Origin: Corallococcus sp. EGB
Lineage (GTDB): Bacteria > Myxococcota > Myxococcia > Myxococcales > Myxococcaceae
Direction: 5' to 3'
Assembly: GCF_019968905.1 (NCBI RefSeq)
Contig: NZ_CP079946.1
Location: 8,405,356 to 8,469,355 of the forward strand
DNA: 64,000 nucleotides
Numbering within the stretch: position 1 is the first letter of the stretch; each line of letters begins with the position of its first letter. This document shows, piece by piece, positions 36,040 through 44,651 of this stretch. Made by a program: the position numbers and the translations under genes. The notes below the pieces were generated by a model. The model was not told where the DNA came from. It saw nothing but the letters and a program-made list of their open reading frames with translations, and did not search any database.

Positions 36040-37848
36040 CTACACGGGCTCCGGCTCCGGGTCCCTCGCCGGCGCCAGCAGCGAGCCCTCCTGGCTGCTG
36101 AAGCGCCGGTCCATCTCCGTGCGCACGAAGCGTTCGATCTCCTCCGCGGTGGTCAGCTCCATGGCGCCCTGGAGCATCTCCACGGCCTCGCTCCGGCTCA
36201 CCCGGCGCATCAGGCGCTTCACCACCGGGATCTGCCCCGACGTCATGGACAGCTCGTCGAAGCCCAGCGCCAGCAGCACCAGGGTGAAGAGCGGGTCGCC
36301 CGCCATCTCGCCGCACATGGAGACGGGGATGTTCGCGGCCTTCGCCGCGTCCACGATGTTCTGGAGCATGCGCAGCACCGACAGGTGCAGCGGCCGGTAG
36401 AGGTACGCCACCTCGCGGTTCTGCCGGTCGATGGCCAGCGAGTACTGGATGAGGTCGTTGGTGCCGACGGAGAAGAAGTCCGCCTCCTGCGCCAGCCGGT
36501 CCGCGATGGTCGCCGCGCTGGGCGTCTCCACCATGATGCCCACCGGGAAGCGCTTGCCCACCGGCACGCCCGCGCGCCCCAGCGCCGTGCGGCACGCCTC
36601 CAGCTCACTGCGCGCCTCGCGCAGCTCGCTCACGCCGCAGATGAGCGGGAACATCAGCCGCAGGTTGCCGTGCACGCTGGCGCGCAAGAGGGCGCGCAGC
36701 TGGACGCGGAACAGCTCCCGGTTGGACAGGCAGTAGCGGATGGCCCTGAGGCCCATGGCCGGGTTGGGCTCCTTCTCGTGCTTCGTCTTGCCCGGCACCT
36801 TGTCGCCGCCCAGGTCCAGCGTGCGGATGGTGACGGGCCTGCCCCCCATGGCCTCCAGCACCTGCTTGTAGGCGCGGTAGTGCTCCTCCTCCGTGGGCGC
36901 CGTCTTGCGGTCCAGGAACATGAACTCCGTGCGGTACAGGCCAATGCCCTCCGCGCCGTGAGCCAGCAGGGAGGGGATCTCCTCCAGGAACTCCATGTTG
37001 CCGTTGAGCCGGATGCGGAAGCCGTCCGTGCTCACCGCGGGCTGGTCCTTGGTGGCCAGCGCCAGCTGCTCGCCCTCCAGGTAGCGGCGCTGCTCCTCCC
37101 GGAAGAGCGTCAGCTGGTCCTCCGTGGGGTTCACCAGCACCACGCCGCGGATGCCGTCCATGGCCACGAGGTCGCCGGGAGAAATCTGCTCGCTCGCGCG
37201 CCCCGCGCCCACCACCGCGGGCGTCTCCCGCGCACGGGCGACGATGGCGGTGTGGCTGGTCTGTCCGCCCAGGTCGGTGACGAAGCCCGCCACGCGGCCG
37301 CTGCGAGCCATCATCGCAGCGTCCGCGGGCGGCAGGTCATGCGCGACGACAATCGCCTCCGCGGGCACCTCCACCTCCTCGTCCACCACCTGGCCCATCA
37401 GGTTGCGGATGATGCGGTCCGCCACGTAGTCCACGTCCGAGCGGCGCTCGCGGAAGTACTCGTCCGGGATGTTGTCGAAGAGGTGCTTGATCTTGCGGGC
37501 CGTGCGGCGCACCGCCCACTCCGCGTTGATGCGGTCCTCCACGATGAGGCGGTTGACCTCGTCCACCAGCATGGGGTCGTGGAGCATCAGCCGGTGCGCT
37601 TCCAGGATGAGCGCGTGGTCGCTGCCCTCCGTGCGCGTAATCTGGTCCTTCAGCTCCGCGAGCTGCCGGTCGGACAGGTCGATGGCGGTCTTCATCCGCA
37701 TCCGCTCGGGCTCCACCTCCGCGTCCGCCAGGCGCAGCTTGGGGGTGCGGATGCGCTTGCGGTCCAGGATGAAGGCGTGGCCCACCGCCACCCCCGGGGA
37801 GGCGCCGATGCCCGTCAACCTGAGTGTAGGGGTGGCCTGGCTGCTCAC
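36040..37848 (-). CDS. ptsI: PTS enzyme I
   Basis: 602 residues from GTG 37848 with AGGA six bases upstream. The phospho-His domain has GGQTSHTAIVAR with His199; the PEP-binding domain has LYRTEFMFLDR, GGDKVPGK and the catalytic Cys in SMCGEMAGD near the C-terminus. No GAF domain precedes it, so this is the sugar-PTS enzyme I rather than PtsP. It takes phosphate from PEP and passes it to HPr, encoded 44 bases upstream. The C-terminal tail ends in a short Pro/Glu run not seen in E. coli EI. Confidence 0.95.
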   Translation of the reverse strand: MSSQATPTLRLTGIGASPGVAVGHAFILDRKRIRTPKLRLADAEVEPERMRMKTAIDLSDRQLAELKDQITRTEGSDHALILEAHRLMLHDPMLVDEVNRLIVEDRINAEWAVRRTARKIKHLFDNIPDEYFRERRSDVDYVADRIIRNLMGQVVDEEVEVPAEAIVVAHDLPPADAAMMARSGRVAGFVTDLGGQTSHTAIVARARETPAVVGAGRASEQISPGDLVAMDGIRGVVLVNPTEDQLTLFREEQRRYLEGEQLALATKDQPAVSTDGFRIRLNGNMEFLEEIPSLLAHGAEGIGLYRTEFMFLDRKTAPTEEEHYRAYKQVLEAMGGRPVTIRTLDLGGDKVPGKTKHEKEPNPAMGLRAIRYCLSNRELFRVQLRALLRASVHGNLRLMFPLICGVSELREARSELEACRTALGRAGVPVGKRFPVGIMVETPSAATIADRLAQEADFFSVGTNDLIQYSLAIDRQNREVAYLYRPLHLSVLRMLQNIVDAAKAANIPVSMCGEMAGDPLFTLVLLALGFDELSMTSGQIPVVKRLMRRVSRSEAVEMLQGAMELTTAEEIERFVRTEMDRRFSSQEGSLLAPARDPEPEPV

Positions 37849-37892
37849 GTTTTTCCTGACCTCTTGGGGGAGTCTACCTCCCCTTTCGACGC

Positions 37893-38171
37893 TTACTGCG
37901 CTTCGCCAAACCGGTCCGCGATGAGCTTTTTCAATTCGGACAGGCAGGTCTCGGCGTCCTCGCCCTTGCAGGTGAGGGTCACCTGGGTGCCCTGGGCCGC
38001 CGCGAGCATCAGCACGCCCATGATGGACTTGGCGTTGGCGCGCTGCCCGGAGGCCTCGATGGAGACCTCGCTCTTGAAGCGGTTGGCCACCTTGACCATC
38101 TGCGCCGCGGCCCGGGCGTGCAGCCCCAGCGCGTTGATGATCTCGAAGGTCCCCTTGGCTTCACTGGCCAT
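37893..38171 (-). CDS. ptsH: HPr phosphocarrier protein
   Basis: 92 residues; AGGAG eight bases before ATG. Active His18 is in NALGLHARAA, and Ser49 in NAKSIMGVLML corresponds to the regulatory Ser46 of Gram-positive HPr. An HPr kinase/phosphorylase is encoded at 48556-49521, so the serine is probably used. The protein relays phosphate from enzyme I to the IIA encoded in the same cluster. Its place between IID and enzyme I in one run of six genes shows the phosphorelay is made as a unit. Confidence 0.96.
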   Translation of the reverse strand: MASEAKGTFEIINALGLHARAAAQMVKVANRFKSEVSIEASGQRANAKSIMGVLMLAAAQGTQVTLTCKGEDAETCLSELKKLIADRFGEAQ

Positions 38172-38206
38172 CGTGCGACTCCTGCTTCTCTCTCAATGGT
38201 TCGTCC

Positions 38207-39022
38207 TCACAGAAAGGCGCCCGCCGCGCAGGCCAATCCCGCCGCGACGTAGAGGACCACGTAGGTGGGGACGCGCCGGTTGACGAGCACGTACGCCAAC
38301 ACGCCCACCGCCAGGCACCCCACCGCCAGGAACGGCGCCCAGGTCCCGCCCGCCGTCGCCCCGAAGCTCACCGCCAGCCACGCGGCCAGCCCTCCCGCGC
38401 TCGCCGCCGCCACGCCGCGAAGCCGCGCGCCCTTGGCGGGCAGGTTCACCCGCGCCACGGCCTCCACCAGCCGGTCCCCCAGGCTCAAGCCCAGCCAGTA
38501 CAACCGGATGCGCAAGAGCAGGTGCACCAGGTTGTAGAGCACCAGGAAGAGCACCACCGCCCAGACGCCCAAGAACGGCACCATGGCCGCGCACAGGCCG
38601 CCCACGGCGGGCTTGAGCGACAGCCAGAAGAACCCGTCCCCCAGCGCGGCCAGCGGCCCCATCAGCGCCGCCTTGAAGCCCACCACCCGGTCCGGCGTCT
38701 CCTCCCCCCGGGCAATCTTCTGCTCGTGGTTCACCACGCCGCCCACGATGGCCGCCGCCACGTACGGGTGCGTGTTGAAGAAGACCAGGTGCCTGCGCAC
38801 CGCCGCCTCGCGCTGCGGGCCCGGCGGGTACAGCTTCGCCAGCGCCGGATACACCGCGTACGCGAGCCCCAGGTTCTGCATGCCCTTGGGGTTCCACGAC
38901 GCCTGGAGGAAGAGCGAGCGCAGGAACACGCGCAGCAGCGTGGCCCGCGACAGCCGCGCGGGCGTCACGAAGGCCGGCGCGGAGGCGGCAGCGGAGGGGA
39001 TGGGCGTGGGCGTCGTGCTCAT
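38207..39022 (-). CDS. PTS mannose-family IID component
   Basis: 271 residues from ATG 39022, overlapping the IIC stop by four bases. Residues from about 25 on match the IID family: LFLQASWNPKGMQNLGLAY, YVAAAIVGGVVNHEQKIARGEE and FKAALMGPLAALGDGFFWLSL. The C-terminus has the expected membrane helices. With IIC it forms the membrane channel that phosphorylates an incoming sugar at the inner face. N-terminal 20 residues (Thr/Pro/Ala-rich) are an extension with no counterpart in ManZ. Confidence 0.92.
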   Translation of the reverse strand: MSTTPTPIPSAAASAPAFVTPARLSRATLLRVFLRSLFLQASWNPKGMQNLGLAYAVYPALAKLYPPGPQREAAVRRHLVFFNTHPYVAAAIVGGVVNHEQKIARGEETPDRVVGFKAALMGPLAALGDGFFWLSLKPAVGGLCAAMVPFLGVWAVVLFLVLYNLVHLLLRIRLYWLGLSLGDRLVEAVARVNLPAKGARLRGVAAASAGGLAAWLAVSFGATAGGTWAPFLAVGCLAVGVLAYVLVNRRVPTYVVLYVAAGLACAAGAFL

Positions 39023-39738
39023 GGCCGCTGCTCCTGCAGCTGCGCCAGCACCACCGCCGCGGTGACGGCCGCCGCGGCGAGGCCCGCGTACAGGGGCGCG
39101 CGCTTCGCGTGGCTGGACTGCGCGGCGATGGCCGCCGCCACGGACGCCATGGCCGGGTACGCCCACGCCAGGCCCCGCACCAGCCCGTGCGGCAGCGCCA
39201 CCATCAGCGGCTCCAGGAAGTAGCCCGCCAGCGCGCACGCGCCGGTGAGGAGGCCATAGGACACGAAGTGGGGCCACATGCCCCACAGGTTCTGCCGCAT
39301 GGCGCGCGTGAGGTTGCCGGCCTCCGCGGACGCCAGCGCCACGCGCGCGAGCCGGGCGGAGTAGCCCTCCAACAGCCGGTCCAGCCGGCGCCCCACCCGC
39401 CCCAGCCAGATGAAGAGCAGCACGGCCAGCGACCAGATGGCCGGCGTGGAGCCCGCGCCGGTGGCGGCGGTGAGGGTGGCGGCGGCGGCGGCGGTGCCGG
39501 TGGCCGCGAGCGTGTCGTTCTCCGGCAGGGACGCGCCCAGGTTGGCGGTGCCCAGGTAGAAGAGCTCCAGCAGCATGCCGACGGACAGGCCCCCGCCCAC
39601 GTCGCCCAGGAGGGCGCCCATGAACGTGGCGGCCACCAGGGGCCGGGACAGCATGGCCTGGAGGAACGCCTTGCGCTCCACGGCCACCAGCCCCCCCCAG
39701 AGACACGCGAGCGCCACCTGGGTCCAGCCGACGTTCAC
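39019..39738 (-). CDS. PTS mannose-family IIC component
   Basis: 239 residues from GTG 39738, five bases after the IIB stop. Seven or so hydrophobic segments with the family signature SRPLVAATFMGALLGDVGGG and LLELFYLGTANLGASLPEND. It pairs with IID as the permease. Length is slightly below that of ManY/AgaC (about 265), the loss being at the C-terminus. Which sugar is carried cannot be told; no sugar-specific enzyme lies in the operon. Confidence 0.9.
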   Translation of the reverse strand: MNVGWTQVALACLWGGLVAVERKAFLQAMLSRPLVAATFMGALLGDVGGGLSVGMLLELFYLGTANLGASLPENDTLAATGTAAAAATLTAATGAGSTPAIWSLAVLLFIWLGRVGRRLDRLLEGYSARLARVALASAEAGNLTRAMRQNLWGMWPHFVSYGLLTGACALAGYFLEPLMVALPHGLVRGLAWAYPAMASVAAAIAAQSSHAKRAPLYAGLAAAAVTAAVVLAQLQEQRP

Positions 39739-39742
39739 CGCC

Positions 39743-40228
39743 TCACCCGGCCTTCGACCAGCGCTCGGTCAGGTCCGGCAGGTCCACGGCCTTCTCCGCG
39801 GGCACCGCGCGCGCCTCCACGCGCACGCCCTGCGCGGACAGCTGCTGGAGCGCCTGCAGCTCCCCTTCCGCCAGGAAGACGGACGGCGACACCTGCCGCC
39901 TTCCGGTGCCGAAGTGCACGTTGCCCAGGTTGAGCTGGTCCATGGCCAGCCCGTGCTGGAAGGCGAAGGGGACGGAGGCCACGTCCCTCAGGAGGACGAG
40001 GGTGCGGACGCCGTCCCTGGACAGGGCGGTGAAGTCCACCTCGGCCAGGGGGAGGATCTGCACCTCGATGGCGCTCTGCACGGCGAGCGCCATGGCGGCA
40101 CGGATGAGGGGACTGGAGGCCGCCTCATCGTCCGCCACCACCACACGGGACACCTTGAGGTGGGGGAGCCAGGCTTCGACCACCTGACCGTGGATGAGGC
40201 GGTTGTCGACGCGGACCAGGGTGATCAC
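39743..40228 (-). CDS. PTS mannose-family IIB component
   Basis: 161 residues from GTG 40228. Phospho-accepting His13 lies in DNRLIHGQVVEAW, and the rest follows the IIB fold with VVVADDEAA and LNLGNVHFGTGRR. It accepts phosphate from IIA and donates it to the sugar at IIC/IID. It is a separate polypeptide, not fused to IIA as in ManX. Thirty-three bases after the IIA stop, so in the same transcript. Confidence 0.95.
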   Translation of the reverse strand: MITLVRVDNRLIHGQVVEAWLPHLKVSRVVVADDEAASSPLIRAAMALAVQSAIEVQILPLAEVDFTALSRDGVRTLVLLRDVASVPFAFQHGLAMDQLNLGNVHFGTGRRQVSPSVFLAEGELQALQQLSAQGVRVEARAVPAEKAVDLPDLTERWSKAG

Positions 40229-40261
40229 GGCAGTCTCGAATCGCCGACCCGTACGGGTCCG

Positions 40262-40684
40262 TCAAGTTCGCGGCTGCTGCTGGGCCTCGCGAAGCAGGGC
40301 GGATGCACAGGTGATGTTGCGCTGGCCGTACGACGCCAGCTGGTGGGCCATGTCCGACAGGGCCATCTGCTCCGAGCGGAGCGAGTTGGCCTTCAGCAGC
40401 ATGGGCAGGTTGACGCCAGCCAGGACTTCCAGATTCATCCGCTGACACATCATCAGCGATTCCTTGCAGGGGGTCCCTCCGAAGAGGTCGGCCATGATGA
40501 TGACACCGTCCCCTTCGTCGACGGTCTTCACGGCCTGCTTCATCTTGGCGCGGAGGTCCTCCACAGGAGTCCCCGGCTCGATGTTGCAGGTGGCCACGGC
40601 GGGCAGCTTGCCCACAATCTGTTCGGCGGTAGAGACGAGCTCATCCGCGAGACGCCCGTGCGATGCGATGACGAGGCCGACCAT
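40262..40684 (-). CDS. PTS mannose-family IIA component
   Basis: 140 residues, ATG with GGGGTGA five bases upstream. Phospho-accepting His9 is in VIASHGRLADEL. The DGVIIMADLFGGTPCKESLM segment is characteristic of the EIIA-Man fold. It is the first gene of a six-gene run IIA-IIB-IIC-IID-HPr-EI. In many delta-proteobacteria a lone EIIA-Man acts only in regulation, but here the full permease follows directly, so sugar uptake is possible. Confidence 0.95.
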   Translation of the reverse strand: MVGLVIASHGRLADELVSTAEQIVGKLPAVATCNIEPGTPVEDLRAKMKQAVKTVDEGDGVIIMADLFGGTPCKESLMMCQRMNLEVLAGVNLPMLLKANSLRSEQMALSDMAHQLASYGQRNITCASALLREAQQQPRT

Positions 40685-41101
40685 TGATCACCCCTGAGCT
40701 ACTTCCCGGGAGCTTGCGTCCTACGCTCATCAACGACCGGACGCAACTCCGGCGAAGTATTCCGCCTGCACCTGGGAACCGCTGCCCCAACGACTTCGCT
40801 TCGAAGGTAAGGCGACTGCGCCCACCATGCCTGGAATTTCAGGTCCGGGAAAGGGACAGGGTGTCGTCTGCCGGACGGGGAGCCGGGCGCGGTCTCCCCA
40901 CGCTCTAGGAGATGCACGTCGCGCCCGCGCGGTGCGTGCCCCGCGGGGCGAGTCCACTGTTCCCGCTCGGTGGGTAGGAAACCGGCCGGGCCCCGACACG
41001 GATGCGGCTGTATCACCTGGGAATCCCGGGAGTCTCCGCGAGGTCCAATGATACTCGGGGCTCGCGTTCCTCTTGGGACCTGTCGCATCGGGTGCGGTGT
41101 C
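40685..41101. other. 417-base gap upstream of the PTS run
   Basis: No gene found. It should hold the promoter of the PTS genes and the end of the SPFH/NAD-kinase-like transcript. A palindrome GCCCCGCGGGGC at 40938-40949 and the small dyad CCTGGGAATCCCGGG near 41016 are the only symmetries noticed. No sigma-54 element or riboswitch was recognised. Confidence 0.4.
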
Positions 41102-42022
41102 TCAGTGGACGACCAGGCGGGCCCTCTGCTCGGCCGGACGGATGCGCGCGGTGGCGCCGGCGCCGAAGGTGAGGAAGTCCTCCTCCATGCCGTCGCTGAA
41201 GATGACGCCGCCCTGGGGCATGCGGGACTCGAGCACCAGCTCCTGCTCGGCGGTGACGAAGCCGCCGACGATGTCCGCGCCCGAGTGGCGGCTGGGGAAG
41301 GGCTCGCGCACGACGAAGGCGAGCCGCGCGTCCTCCCAGCCGAGCGTCCAGGGTTTCCCTGGCGTGCCGCCCGTGCAGCGGGTGAGGCCCCGCGCGAGCG
41401 CGAACACGGAGGACAGCCACCCGCTGGAGCCCGCGCCGGTGGACACGAGCACGCCGCTGGAGGACTGCGACTCCTCTTTTCCGCCGTAGCGGAGCTGGTA
41501 GCGGGCGGACACGTGCGTGCGCGCGCCGATGAACAGGTCGTTGAAGGCGAGCAGCCGCTGGCCGTCCTGGAGCCGCGCCTCCGCCAGTTGCACCTGCCGC
41601 ACCCTCGCGCGGCCCTCCAGGGTCCGCAGCACGGCGCTCCGGGCGTCGCGCGGGAGGAAGGGCAGCAGCACGCCGTCGAAGCGCTCCGGGTCCGGGTTGA
41701 CGCCCACGAGCGGCTGGCTGCCCACGTACTTGGCCACGTTGGCGACGAGGCCATCCTGGCCCACCGCCACCACCACCTCCTTGCCGGTGAAGAGGAAGGT
41801 GGGCACGAGCGAGCGGTCCACCTGCTGCACCGGCAGGCCCACGTCCAGCTGCGAGCGCAGGCCGTCCACCGCGCGGCGGTAGGTGTCGTCCTCCGCCTCG
41901 AACCCATGGAAGTCCTGGCCGGCGCGCTCCACGTAGAACTTCGCCTGCTTCTTCGTGTTGAAGCGCACCACCAGGTCCGCCAGCCGCGTCTTGCGCGTGA
42001 CGAGCACCACCTTCTCGAACAT
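41102..42022 (-). CDS. NAD-kinase-like protein with an altered GGDGT motif
   Basis: 306 residues, AGGAGG six bases upstream of ATG 42022. The fold signature of NAD/diacylglycerol kinases is visible: VVVAVGQDGLVANV then LVGVNPDPERFDG, and later VLVSTGAGSSGWLSS, which corresponds to the STPTGSTAY substrate loop. In place of GGDGT (where Asp is the base and the glycines hold the nucleotide) it has G88-Gln-Asp90-Gly-Leu92. The catalytic Asp is kept, but loss of the second Gly and the Thr suggests a changed or lost nucleotide role. It is cotranscribed with the SPFH gene 22 bases upstream, which argues for a membrane-linked function instead of routine NADP supply. Confidence 0.78.
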   Translation of the reverse strand: MFEKVVLVTRKTRLADLVVRFNTKKQAKFYVERAGQDFHGFEAEDDTYRRAVDGLRSQLDVGLPVQQVDRSLVPTFLFTGKEVVVAVGQDGLVANVAKYVGSQPLVGVNPDPERFDGVLLPFLPRDARSAVLRTLEGRARVRQVQLAEARLQDGQRLLAFNDLFIGARTHVSARYQLRYGGKEESQSSSGVLVSTGAGSSGWLSSVFALARGLTRCTGGTPGKPWTLGWEDARLAFVVREPFPSRHSGADIVGGFVTAEQELVLESRMPQGGVIFSDGMEEDFLTFGAGATARIRPAEQRARLVVH

Positions 42023-42044
42023 GGCGTCCCTCCTTCCGGTGGCT

Positions 42045-43094
42045 TCAGCGGTCGAAGTGCTGGACGTCCGCGCGGCCGGGCTTGTTCGGCCTGGGCGCCA
42101 CGGCCGGCGTGGGGCCTGAGCGGGGTCCGGGGTTCGGGCCGGAGTCCGCGGGCAGCAGCGAGCGCAAGAGGTCCGGCGACACATTGAGCTCGCCGATGCG
42201 CTGCGCGTTCTCGCCCATCTCGCGGAAGGCCAGGGCGATGTGGAGCGCGGGGTCGCCGCCGTTGGCGGACGTGGCCAGCAGCGTCTTCCAATCCACGTTC
42301 TTCACCGGCTCCAGCGTCTTCTCCAGCGTGTACGCGCGCGCGTCCGCGGACTGGCGCTCGTTCTGGACCCAGCGCTCCATGAGGGCGGCGCGCTGCTCCT
42401 CCACCGCGATGTCCGCGGCCATCTTCGCCTCGCGGATCTGCCGCTGGCGCTCCTCCACCACCAGCTCCGTGGCCAGCTCGCTCTCCTTGATGCGCCGCTC
42501 CTGCTCCACGGCCGCGTTGCGGCGGGCGTAGATGGCCTCGTCGGCCTCCCGCTGGAGGGCCTCGCGCGCGGCGGCCTCCAGGGCGCGCGCCATCTCCGGT
42601 GTGGGCTGGATGGAGAGCACGGAGAAGGCCATCACGTGCACGCCCAGCGACTTCACGGACTCCGCGTCCGCCAGCGCCGCGAGCACGCGGGACTCCAGCA
42701 GGTCGGACCGCACCAGCACCTCGCGCAGGCTCAGCGACTGCACCACCGCGCGGGCGCGCACCTGCGCGGCCTGCACCAGCCGGTCCGGGAGCTTCTCCGG
42801 GTCGTCCGAGCGGTGACGCCCGCCCGGGGTGATGGAGTAGTCCAGCAGCCCGGCCAGCCGGCGCGGGTCCTCCACCCGGTACGTCAGCTGCCCCTGGATG
42901 GTCACCGGCTGGAAGTCGCGAGTGACTTCATTGAAGGCGAACGGAATGTCCGCGCTGGACAGCGGCACGGCCACCAGCGTCGTCGCGGGCTTCCAGTAGA
43001 GGAACGACAGGCCCGCGCCTTCCCGGACCACCGCGCCGTCCCGGTACTGCATCACGTACGTGGTCGGCGTTGACTTCATGTACCCGAAGAACAT
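42045..43094 (-). CDS. SPFH/band-7 domain protein
   Basis: 349 residues. The SPFH domain (residues about 10-190) contains VTIQGQLTYRVEDPRRL and VLALADAESVKSLGVHV-type blocks. It is followed by a long helical, Glu/Arg-rich coiled coil (AREALQREADEAIYARRNAA to RQIREAKMAADIAVEEQR) and a disordered Pro-rich tail. No transmembrane segment is present, so association with membranes would need oligomerisation or acylation. SPFH proteins form large rings that organise membrane microdomains or regulate proteases. It heads the transcript with the NAD-kinase-like gene. Confidence 0.87.
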   Translation of the reverse strand: MFFGYMKSTPTTYVMQYRDGAVVREGAGLSFLYWKPATTLVAVPLSSADIPFAFNEVTRDFQPVTIQGQLTYRVEDPRRLAGLLDYSITPGGRHRSDDPEKLPDRLVQAAQVRARAVVQSLSLREVLVRSDLLESRVLAALADAESVKSLGVHVMAFSVLSIQPTPEMARALEAAAREALQREADEAIYARRNAAVEQERRIKESELATELVVEERQRQIREAKMAADIAVEEQRAALMERWVQNERQSADARAYTLEKTLEPVKNVDWKTLLATSANGGDPALHIALAFREMGENAQRIGELNVSPDLLRSLLPADSGPNPGPRSGPTPAVAPRPNKPGRADVQHFDR

Positions 43095-43130
43095 CCGCGC
43101 ATCCCCCTCACCCGCTGCGTTGGTTTGTGT

Positions 43131-43160
43131 AATTTAGACACCATCTTAGTGTCATCCATA
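43131..43160. promoter_or_regulatory. AT-rich dyad in the divergent SPFH / MshEN gap
   Basis: AATTTAGACACCATCTTAGT is followed by GTCATCC: GACAC and GTGTC are separated by seven bases in the most AT-rich patch of the 154-base divergent gap. Likely promoter/operator for one or both genes; no known motif matched. Confidence 0.35.
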
Positions 43161-43248
43161 CACGTTCGCAACAGGATGCGCGGGAAAGCGGTGTAGGTGG
43201 CGTGGATGCCGGTGGACGGGGTGGGCCCGGGCGTCCTTGAATCGGGGC

Positions 43249-44640
43249 ATGACGCGCAAGCTCGGGGAGCAGTTGGTCCTGGATGGAGTGCTGACACCGG
43301 AGCTGTTGTCCCGGGCACTCGCGCGGCAGCAGGAGACGGGGCTGAAGCTGGGCGAGTGCCTGGTGCGGCTGGGCGTGGACGAGACGCCGGTGCTGCGGCT
43401 GCTCGCGCAGGAGCTGAAGACGCGCTTCGTGTCCACGGAGAAGCTGGCGCAGGCGAAGGTGGAGCCAGCGCTGCTGGAGCGGGTGCCGGTGCGGCTGGCG
43501 GAGGGCTTCGACTTCATGCCGCTGCGGCTGGCGCAGGACGCGCTGTACGTGGCCATCTCCGAGCCGCAGCGTCAGCGGGCGTTGGAGGAGATCGCCAAGA
43601 CTGTGGGCGTGGCGCAGGTGTTGCCGTTCGTGGCGGTGCGCCGGTCCATCCGCGCGGCCATCCGCAAGCACTACTACGCGGACGCGCACGCCTTCGAACA
43701 CCCGCCGGAGGACCTGGCGTGTCCGCACTGTGGTGCGTCGTGCAAGCCGGGGGACTTCCAGTGCGCGCGCTGTGAGCTGCTCCTGGTGCGCAGCGTGGAG
43801 GACCTGCCGCCCCGGGACAACGTGTCGCTGGTGCGCGCGCTGCTCACGAAGCCGGAGCAGACGGGGGCGCGCGGCGTGCCCAGGCCGCCGCAGCAGGCGG
43901 AGACGCGGGTGGTGTCGTTCCAGGCGCAGGCCCAGGCGAAGACGAAGGGACCGCCGGTGCGGCCGGTCATCGTCGCGGGGCTGGACCTGGTGAACCGGCC
44001 GCTGAGCCCGTTCGAGGCGTACGTGCTGTCGTTCGTGGACGGGCGCACGGCGCTGTCGGACATGGCGCTGATCACCCAGGTGACGGAGCTGGAGCTGCGC
44101 GCGGTGTTCGAGTCGCTGTCGGAGCGCGGCGTGACGAAGCTGGTGGGCACGCTGGCGTCCGCGGAGGCGGCGCTCGCGGGGGATGTCTCGCCCGCGCCCG
44201 CGCCGAAGTCCGCGCCTCCGGCTCCGGCTGTGAAGGTGGCGGCGGCTCCAGCGGCCCGTGCGCCGGCGCCCCGTCAGGCGCCGATGCCGGCCGTGACGGC
44301 GAAGCCCCCGCCCGTGCCCCCGGCTCCGGCGGCGCGCGTGGAGGATCCGCGGGAGGAGGTGCTCCAGCGCGTGGTGCGGCTGGAGCAGGCGGGGAAGCTG
44401 GCGGAGGCGCTGGACCTGCTGGAGCGCAGCATCGGGCTCCTGCCCAAGCCCGCGCCGCTCTACAACCGCATGGGGATGATCCTCCTGAACCACCAGCGCG
44501 ACTACGAGCGCGCCAGCGCCTTCTTCCAGAAGGCCTCGGACCTGGAGCCGGAGAACAGCGTCTACACGATGAACCTGTACTCGGTGCTGGCCCTCAACGC
44601 CGAGGCCACGAACGCGGGACAGAAGAAGTCCCGGCGCTGA
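43249..44640 (+). CDS. MshEN (GspE N-domain) protein with zinc ribbon and TPR, no ATPase
   Basis: 463 residues from ATG 43249 (a TTG four codons upstream is possible). Residues 1-145 match the MshEN/GspE-N pattern, two LGEQLVLDGVLTPELLSRAL-like and RVPVRLAEGFDFMPLRL units, a domain that binds cyclic di-GMP in MshE. Then comes a zinc ribbon CPHCGASCKPGDFQCARC, a middle region containing VRPVIVAGLDLVNRPLSPFE, a Pro/Ala-rich linker and a C-terminal TPR (LNHQRDYERASAFFQKASDL). The ATPase domain of GspE is missing. A degenerate GspE ATPase is encoded 0.8 kb downstream on the other strand, so the functions may be split between the two. Cyclic-di-GMP binding is inference. Confidence 0.75.
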   Translation: MTRKLGEQLVLDGVLTPELLSRALARQQETGLKLGECLVRLGVDETPVLRLLAQELKTRFVSTEKLAQAKVEPALLERVPVRLAEGFDFMPLRLAQDALYVAISEPQRQRALEEIAKTVGVAQVLPFVAVRRSIRAAIRKHYYADAHAFEHPPEDLACPHCGASCKPGDFQCARCELLLVRSVEDLPPRDNVSLVRALLTKPEQTGARGVPRPPQQAETRVVSFQAQAQAKTKGPPVRPVIVAGLDLVNRPLSPFEAYVLSFVDGRTALSDMALITQVTELELRAVFESLSERGVTKLVGTLASAEAALAGDVSPAPAPKSAPPAPAVKVAAAPAARAPAPRQAPMPAVTAKPPPVPPAPAARVEDPREEVLQRVVRLEQAGKLAEALDLLERSIGLLPKPAPLYNRMGMILLNHQRDYERASAFFQKASDLEPENSVYTMNLYSVLALNAEATNAGQKKSRR

Positions 44641-44651
44641 AAAGGTGCCCC

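Noticed and set aside
36040-37848. Enzyme I as nitrogen-PTS PtsP
   Set aside because: No N-terminal GAF domain, and it lies with HPr and the sugar IIABCD genes.
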